DNA of 28,561 nt from Lunatibacter sp038209145 (GTDB lineage Bacteria; Bacteroidota; Bacteroidia; Cytophagales; Cyclobacteriaceae), in NCBI GenBank assembly GCA_038209145.1, contig JBBQXZ010000033.1, positions 1 through 28,561 of the forward strand, written 5' to 3'. This document shows, piece by piece, positions 23,459 to 28,561 of the stretch; positions within the stretch are counted from its first letter, which is position 1; each line of letters starts with the position of its first letter. Under the pieces are notes generated by a model. It did not search any database and was not told where the DNA came from. It was given only the letters and a program-made list of their open reading frames with translations. The position numbers were made by a program, and so were the translations under genes.

Positions 23459-25144
23459 ATGGAAATTTTAACTTGGACCTATATTCTGGTAGGTTTGTCT
23501 TTTGCTTTGTACATAGGTATTGCCATTTATACACGGGCCTCGTCTACCAAAGAATTTTATACAGCAGGTGGCGGAGTTTCCCCCTTGGCCAACGGCATGG
23601 CCACCGCCGCGGATTGGATGTCAGCAGCTTCCTTTATTTCCATGGCAGGAATCATCGCCTTCAGCGGGTATGACGGATCGGTATACCTGATGGGGTGGAC
23701 GGGTGGATATGTCCTCCTGGCACTTTTGCTGGCCCCTTACCTCCGGAAATTCGGAAAATTTACCGTCCCTGATTTTGTGGGCGACCGGTATTATTCCAAC
23801 AAGGCCAAAGTAGTGGCCGTTTTTTGTGCTCTTTTTATCTCTTTTACTTATGTGGCCGGTCAGATGCGCGGCGTGGGTATTGTTTTTTCCAGGTACCTGG
23901 AAGTCGATATCAATACTGGCGTGATTATCGGGATGGCCATTGTATTTTTCTATGCGGTTTTGGGTGGGATGAAAGGCATTACCTACACCCAGGTTGCCCA
24001 ATATTGCGTATTGATATTTGCCTTTATGGTACCTGCCATCTTCATTTCCATGCAGCTTACCGGCAATTTCATTCCACAGCTCGGTTTGGGGGGTACAGTT
24101 GAAGGCGGGGAATATTTACTTGATAAGCTGGATGGGGTATTGGGGGATTTGGGCTTTGAGGAGTACACCTCGGGCAGAAAACCCATTGCGGACATCTTTG
24201 CGATTACCCTGGCGTTGATGGTGGGTACTGCGGGACTACCCCATGTCATTGTTCGGTTTTTCACCGTCCCGAGGGTCAAAGATGCCCGGCTCTCTGCGGG
24301 ATATGCGCTGGTTTTTATTGCCATCCTGTACACTACTGCTCCCGCCGTGGCTGCCTTTGGCATTTATAGTGCCATCAACACCGTGGCGGGAAAACCGGTG
24401 GACCAACTCCCGGTATGGGTGTCAAACTGGCAAAAAACCAACCTGATCACTGTTGTCGATATTAATGGGGATGGGGTAGTCAATTACACGCCAAATGCCG
24501 AAACCAACGAACTCAATATTGACAAGGATATAATGGTGCTGGCTGCTCCTGAAATTGCCAAGCTCCCCAATTGGGTGGTTGGGCTGGTTGCGGCGGGAGG
24601 AATGGCCGCTGCACTTTCCACTGCTGCCGGATTGCTTCTGGTGATTTCCACGTCCGTATCCAGAGACCTTTTCCGCACTTTCGTTCCCACGATGACCGAG
24701 AAAACCGAATTGGTCATTGCCCGGCTTTCCGCGGCAGGAGCAGTGTTGATTGCGGGTTATTTTGGTGTCAACCCACCCGGCTTTGTAGCGGAAGTGGTTG
24801 CTTTTGCCTTTGGGCTGGCAGCGTCCTCTTTCTTTCCTGTTATCATCATGGGGATCTTTTCTACCCGCATGAATAAAGAAGGAGCTATTGCGGGAATGAT
24901 TTCCGGTTTGACAGTTACAATGGGATATATCATCTTCTTCAAATTCATCAGTCCGGAGTTAAATACCGCTGATAATTGGTGGTTCGGAATATCTCCCGAA
25001 GGGTTTGGGTCGATCGGTATGGCCATTAACTTCGTTGTCTGCTATGTGGTTTCCATGGCCACGCCTGCACCTCCCCAAGAGGTGCAAGACATGATTCAGG
25101 AGATTCGGATTCCCCGGGGAGCGGGGTCGGCCCATGACCATTGA
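23459..25144 (+). CDS. Sodium:solute symporter large subunit (VC_2705 subfamily, ActP-like)
   Basis: Thirteen-helix-type secondary transporter of the SSS family, probably importing acetate or a similar carboxylate with sodium. The 561-residue product opens with the SSS core: EFYTAGGGVSPLANGMATAADWMSAASFISMAG at about 33-65, then GWTGGYVLLALLLAPYLRKFGKFTVPDF, and later VGTAGLPHVIVRFFTVP and GGMAAALSTAAGLLLVISTSVSRDL. Between helices, at about 334-345, an external loop contains DINGDGVVNY, a calcium-binding EF-hand/dockerin-like pattern; similar inserts occur in this subfamily, so it is not a local oddity. It is tightly linked to the DUF4212 gene upstream and followed by acs 171 bases downstream. 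The substrate is inferred from context. Confidence 0.93.
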   Translation: MEILTWTYILVGLSFALYIGIAIYTRASSTKEFYTAGGGVSPLANGMATAADWMSAASFISMAGIIAFSGYDGSVYLMGWTGGYVLLALLLAPYLRKFGKFTVPDFVGDRYYSNKAKVVAVFCALFISFTYVAGQMRGVGIVFSRYLEVDINTGVIIGMAIVFFYAVLGGMKGITYTQVAQYCVLIFAFMVPAIFISMQLTGNFIPQLGLGGTVEGGEYLLDKLDGVLGDLGFEEYTSGRKPIADIFAITLALMVGTAGLPHVIVRFFTVPRVKDARLSAGYALVFIAILYTTAPAVAAFGIYSAINTVAGKPVDQLPVWVSNWQKTNLITVVDINGDGVVNYTPNAETNELNIDKDIMVLAAPEIAKLPNWVVGLVAAGGMAAALSTAAGLLLVISTSVSRDLFRTFVPTMTEKTELVIARLSAAGAVLIAGYFGVNPPGFVAEVVAFAFGLAASSFFPVIIMGIFSTRMNKEGAIAGMISGLTVTMGYIIFFKFISPELNTADNWWFGISPEGFGSIGMAINFVVCYVVSMATPAPPQEVQDMIQEIRIPRGAGSAHDH

Positions 25145-25177
25145 CGCTTATGAAATGAAATTGTGCCATAAAAAAAG

Positions 25178-25185
25178 TAACTTTG
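25178..25185 (+). promoter_or_regulatory. Candidate -7 box of acs (TAACTTTG)
   Basis: TAACTTTG fits TAnnTTTG exactly, 130 bases before the acs ATG. No TTTG lies 19-21 bases upstream. If used, acs would have its own start with a leader of about 125 bases. That leader contains a 33-codon frame (25201-25302) of doubtful meaning. Confidence 0.35.
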
Positions 25186-25315
25186 AACGGATATCCAAGG
25201 ATGTTTTGTAGCCGGCATAAAGTAAAAAAGGATGTTGAATCAGTAGACCACATTGCTGTAATGGAAGTCTTCGACAAAAGTTGGAAAATTAGTATAACCT
25301 AAAATAGATCAAACG

Positions 25316-27211
25316 ATGAGTGATAGAATTCATACCCTGGGCGGGTATTTCCATGAATATCAGAAGAGCGTCACCCAGCCCGAAGAATTCTGGGCGAGGA
25401 TAGCTGATTCTTTTCATTGGAAAAAACGCTGGGATAAAATTTTGGAGTGGAATTTTGAGGAGCCAAATGTGAAGTGGTTTCAAAATGCCAAACTAAACAT
25501 CACCGAAAATATACTTGAAAGGCACCTGTTTACCATAGGTGAAAGACCCGCCATCATTTGGGAACCGAATGACCCGGAAGAAGTAGGCAGGACGCTTACG
25601 TATTCGGATCTTTACAGGGAAGTATGTAAGTTTTCCAATGTACTTGTTGAAAAAGGAGTGAAAAAGGGGGATAGGGTTATTATATATATGCCCATGGTTC
25701 CTGAGGCGGCTATCGCCATGCTTGGATGTGCCCGAGTAGGTGCGATTCATTCGGTAGTTTTTGCGGGATTTTCCAGCAATGCCCTCTCAGACCGGATCGA
25801 TGATTGCGAAGCAAAGCTGATCATCACCTCAGACGGAAACTTCAGGGGCAATAAAAAAATTCCTGTTAAAGCGGTGGTAGACGAAGCGGTCGCAAGAACC
25901 AATACCGTAGAATCGGTGATTGTATATCAGCGAACGAAGCAAGAAGTGGTGATGAAGGAAGGGTTGGACCATTGGTGGCACGAGCTCATGGAAGGAAAGT
26001 CGGAAGTGCATTTGGCGGAAGAGATGGATGCGGAAGACATGCTGTTTATCCTTTACACCTCCGGGTCAACAGGCAAACCTAAAGGCGTGGTGCATACCTG
26101 TGGCGGCTACATGGTTTACACCAAGTACAGCTTCGAAAATGTATTTCAGTATTCTCCTGGTGACGTGTTTTGGTGTACTGCGGATATTGGCTGGATTACG
26201 GGGCATTCGTATATTGTATATGGTCCCTTGCTTGCCGGAGCCACAACGCTTATGTTTGAGGGGGTGCCTACCTATCCGCATCCTGGAAGGTTTTGGGAAA
26301 TTGTAGACAAGTACAAAGTCAATCAGTTTTACACTGCGCCCACAGCCATACGCGCGCTCCAGGCCTTTGGCACGGAACCCATCGCTCCATATTCATTGGA
26401 TTCCCTTAAAGTCCTCGGATCGGTCGGGGAACCCATCAATGAGGAAGCTTGGCATTGGTATCACAACCATATAGGAAAAACCCGCTGTCCCATCGTAGAT
26501 ACCTGGTGGCAGACCGAAACCGGGGGCATCATGGTTTCACCTCTGGCAGGTATTACACCTATAAAGCCCGCATATGCCACCTTACCTCTTCCCGGCATCC
26601 ACCTGGCCATCATGGACACAGAAGGAAAAGAATTGACTGGCAATTCAGTAGAAGGGAATCTCTGCGTCAAATTCCCTTGGCCGGGAATGATCCGGACCAC
26701 CTATGGAGACCATGACCGATGTAAACAAACCTACTTCACCGCCTACAAAGGGATGTACTTTACCGGTGATGGGGTAAAGCGAGATCACGATGGGTACTAC
26801 AGAATATTGGGTAGGGTAGATGATGTCATGAATGTCTCAGGACACCGAATGGGTACCGCTGAAGTGGAAAATGCGATCAACGAACACCCTCTTGTTATAG
26901 AATCAGCCGTAGTCGGCTATCCCCACGAAGTAAAGGGTCAAGGCATATATGCCTACGTGATCTGCGACATGAAGAATCGGACCGAAGCAAACCTGATTAG
27001 CGAAATCAAAGATACGGTGACCAAGATTATCGGGCCTATCGCCAAGCCGGACAAAATCCAAATTGTATCAGGCCTGCCAAAAACCCGATCTGGAAAGATT
27101 ATGCGTCGAATCCTTCGCAAGATAGCTGAAGGATCCTTAGACAGCTTGGGGGATACGTCCACCTTGGTGGATCCGGATGTAGTGGACCAAATTATCGCCG
27201 GTAGGCTTTAA
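25316..27211 (+). CDS. acs: Acetyl-CoA synthetase (AMP-forming)
   Basis: Activates acetate to acetyl-CoA through acetyl-AMP in the cytoplasm. The 631-residue product has the ANL-family motifs: YTSGSTGKPKGVVHT (from Tyr247, ATP binding), TADIGWITGHSYIVYGPLL, VDTWWQTETGG (acetate/AMP pocket with the Trp that restricts chain length), YFTGDGVKRDHDGYYRILGRVDDVMNVSGHRMGTAEVE (hinge and CoA region), and PKTRSGKIMRR with Lys594, the residue acetylated in well-studied homologues. The Trp in WWQTE favours acetate over longer acids. Length and start (ATG 25316) are normal for Acs. It follows the carboxylate symporter genes and precedes a cNMP-CBS-nucleotidyltransferase gene, a grouping that fits acetate uptake and assimilation. 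Confidence 0.97.
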   Translation: MSDRIHTLGGYFHEYQKSVTQPEEFWARIADSFHWKKRWDKILEWNFEEPNVKWFQNAKLNITENILERHLFTIGERPAIIWEPNDPEEVGRTLTYSDLYREVCKFSNVLVEKGVKKGDRVIIYMPMVPEAAIAMLGCARVGAIHSVVFAGFSSNALSDRIDDCEAKLIITSDGNFRGNKKIPVKAVVDEAVARTNTVESVIVYQRTKQEVVMKEGLDHWWHELMEGKSEVHLAEEMDAEDMLFILYTSGSTGKPKGVVHTCGGYMVYTKYSFENVFQYSPGDVFWCTADIGWITGHSYIVYGPLLAGATTLMFEGVPTYPHPGRFWEIVDKYKVNQFYTAPTAIRALQAFGTEPIAPYSLDSLKVLGSVGEPINEEAWHWYHNHIGKTRCPIVDTWWQTETGGIMVSPLAGITPIKPAYATLPLPGIHLAIMDTEGKELTGNSVEGNLCVKFPWPGMIRTTYGDHDRCKQTYFTAYKGMYFTGDGVKRDHDGYYRILGRVDDVMNVSGHRMGTAEVENAINEHPLVIESAVVGYPHEVKGQGIYAYVICDMKNRTEANLISEIKDTVTKIIGPIAKPDKIQIVSGLPKTRSGKIMRRILRKIAEGSLDSLGDTSTLVDPDVVDQIIAGRL

Positions 27212-27307
27212 TTCTTCCAATATCCAAATAACAGAGGGAGGCATGTTTGTCACGAGGGCGGTCTATCATGTCTTCCTTTATTTTAGCTCATTTAATTACG
27301 CATTATC

Positions 27308-28561
27308 ATGGCCAATGTCATTGTCAACCGCGTTAAAGAATTTTTAAAAAAATTCCCCCCCTTTAATTTTTTGTCGGATGATCTCTTGGAACGGGTGGCC
27401 GGTGAAGTAGAATTGATTTATTATGAAAAAGGGGAATATCTATTTTATAAAGGCGAGCCTGCCAAGAAACACTTTTTCGTAGTCAGGGAGGGGGCCATTC
27501 ACCTAGCGGAAGACGTGGCAGGCATCTCACATACCCGAGAACACTGCGATGAAGGGGATGTATTTGGCGTACTTGCCCTGTTGGGTAAGCGACCCTATAT
27601 TCTGACGGCCCAGGCGGCAGAAGACAGTTTGGTTTATGCGATTCCTGTTCAGGTCTTTGACGATATCATGCAGCAAAACAGCCGGGTGAGTTTGTATTTT
27701 GCCGCGGGATTTGCTTCCGGCCAAGTAGTTGTGCGTACGGATCTTTCCCAGTCCCAAGAGGCCAGGAAGCTTTTCTCTTCCCCAACTCAGGATAATGGCC
27801 TTATGATATTTTCCGGGCAGTCCTTCGTCAAGTACTCCTCTCCTGTCGTGACTTGCCAGCTAGGCGACACAATAGCCAAGGCCGTCCAAAAGATGACCAC
27901 CAAGGGAGTGGGTTCAGTCATTGTATTGGACAAGAATGCATTCCCAAAAGGGATCATTACCGATAAAGACTTAAGGAATCGGCTTATCGCCACAGGAAAG
28001 CCCTATGATACCAAGGTAGACGAGATCATGAGTCAACCAGTTCGCACCACCACCAAGGACGCCGATTTTGCCCATATATACCTGACTATGATCAAGCACA
28101 GGTCGCATCACCTGTTGATCACAGAGGATGGTACTGACCAAAGTGAGCTTGTTGGAATCATCTCAGATCATGATATTCTACTTTCGCAGGGCAATAGTCC
28201 GGCCGTGATCATCAGTGCTTTGCAGGGATCTTCCGACATCAAGGAAATAGCTAAGTTGAGAGATCAATCCGAACGCCTGCTTAATTATTATTTGGAAAAT
28301 GAAATCACCATTGAATTTGTGGCGGATATCATCACTGAGATCAACGATATTATCGTGCAGCGGGCGATTCAGTTGGCCAAAAACAAGCATGATCAGACAT
28401 TTAAGGAAGTTTCACAGGTCAAGTTTTGTTTTGTAGGCCTTGGTTCTGAAGGCCGTGGGGAACAGTTGCTACGGACGGATCTCGACAATGCCATTATTTA
28501 TGAGGATGTACCTGACTCATTGAGTGACCAAGCCGCCAGTTATTTTCATCTCATCGCCAGG
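27308..28561 (+). CDS. cNMP-binding/CBS/DUF294 nucleotidyltransferase-like protein (cut by window edge)
   Basis: Probable regulatory nucleotidyltransferase, function not established. The frame is open from ATG 27308 to the right edge (418 codons, 3' end missing). Domains in order: a cyclic-nucleotide-binding-like fold at about 10-135 (KGEYLFYKGEPAKKHFFVVREG, EGDVFGVLALLGKRPYIL), two CBS repeats at about 165-290 (KMTTKGVGSVIVLD, GIITDKDLRNRL, VGIISDHDILLSQG), a helical linker, then a GlnD-like nucleotidyltransferase start: FVGLGSEGRGEQ (Gly-Ser at 379-380, Arg383) and TDLDNAII with metal-binding Asp391 and Asp393. It follows acs by 96 bases on the same strand. Genes of this type often accompany DUF4212/SSS pairs, suggesting control of carboxylate use by nucleotide level; that is inference. 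Confidence 0.88.
   Translation, partial: MANVIVNRVKEFLKKFPPFNFLSDDLLERVAGEVELIYYEKGEYLFYKGEPAKKHFFVVREGAIHLAEDVAGISHTREHCDEGDVFGVLALLGKRPYILTAQAAEDSLVYAIPVQVFDDIMQQNSRVSLYFAAGFASGQVVVRTDLSQSQEARKLFSSPTQDNGLMIFSGQSFVKYSSPVVTCQLGDTIAKAVQKMTTKGVGSVIVLDKNAFPKGIITDKDLRNRLIATGKPYDTKVDEIMSQPVRTTTKDADFAHIYLTMIKHRSHHLLITEDGTDQSELVGIISDHDILLSQGNSPAVIISALQGSSDIKEIAKLRDQSERLLNYYLENEITIEFVADIITEINDIIVQRAIQLAKNKHDQTFKEVSQVKFCFVGLGSEGRGEQLLRTDLDNAIIYEDVPDSLSDQAASYFHLIAR

Noticed and set aside
25201..25302. 33-codon frame in the acs leader (ATG with AAGG just before it)
   Set aside because: The AAGG is too close to the ATG to act as a normal ribosome site, and the peptide has no regulatory codon run; a weak leader-ORF candidate only.

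Overview
The window looks like a chromosomal segment of a Bacteroidota bacterium, most likely Cytophagales (Cyclobacteriaceae-like). Reasons: a BatD-family aerotolerance protein, a DUF4212 plus VC_2705-type sodium:solute symporter pair, a lipoprotein-anchored RND adaptor, and candidate promoters of the Bacteroidota type (TTTG, then TAnnTTTG). The genus is not resolved. Most of the window is housekeeping or metabolic sequence of moderate GC. The 7.8-11.4 kb segment is clearly more AT-rich and looks acquired.

Layout. 1-2566 (minus): an RND efflux permease cut by the left edge, and its periplasmic adaptor. 2777-3283 (minus): a secreted RlpA-like double-psi beta-barrel protein. 3543-7804 (plus): sbcD-sbcC, overlapping by ATGA. 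7858-11261 (minus): a compact restriction-modification operon with the order XRE controller, m5C methyltransferase 1, m5C methyltransferase 2, HNH endonuclease. Every junction in it overlaps, a strong promoter sits upstream, and the 10-mer CAAATGTGCC occurs on both flanks. 11566-13818 (minus): katG, with a terminator downstream and a sequence upstream that matches the OxyR core ATAG-N7-CTAT. 14328-18209 (minus): batD-aroC-dicarboxylate/amino-acid symporter, tightly spaced. 18337-18528 (plus): a small protein with its own terminator. 18547-20556 (minus): ruvB-queG. 20739-22566 (plus): apbE and a ZIP metal transporter. 22626-22831: a MITE/REP-like element with 19-bp terminal inverted repeats and three internal hairpins. 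23174-28561 (plus): a likely acetate module made of DUF4212 small subunit, SSS large subunit, acetyl-CoA synthetase, and a cNMP-CBS-DUF294 nucleotidyltransferase cut by the right edge.

How the genes work together. The restriction operon should make a self-contained Type II-like system whose controller and methyltransferases are translated ahead of the nuclease. KatG removes peroxide and is probably induced by OxyR. The final module would import a short carboxylate such as acetate with sodium and activate it to acetyl-CoA, with the multidomain nucleotidyltransferase as a possible regulator.

The least-described content is the M-M-HNH restriction operon with its boundaries, the inverted-repeat element before the acetate module, and an unexplained open frame between the symporter gene and katG. 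No tRNA, rRNA or CRISPR array was seen.
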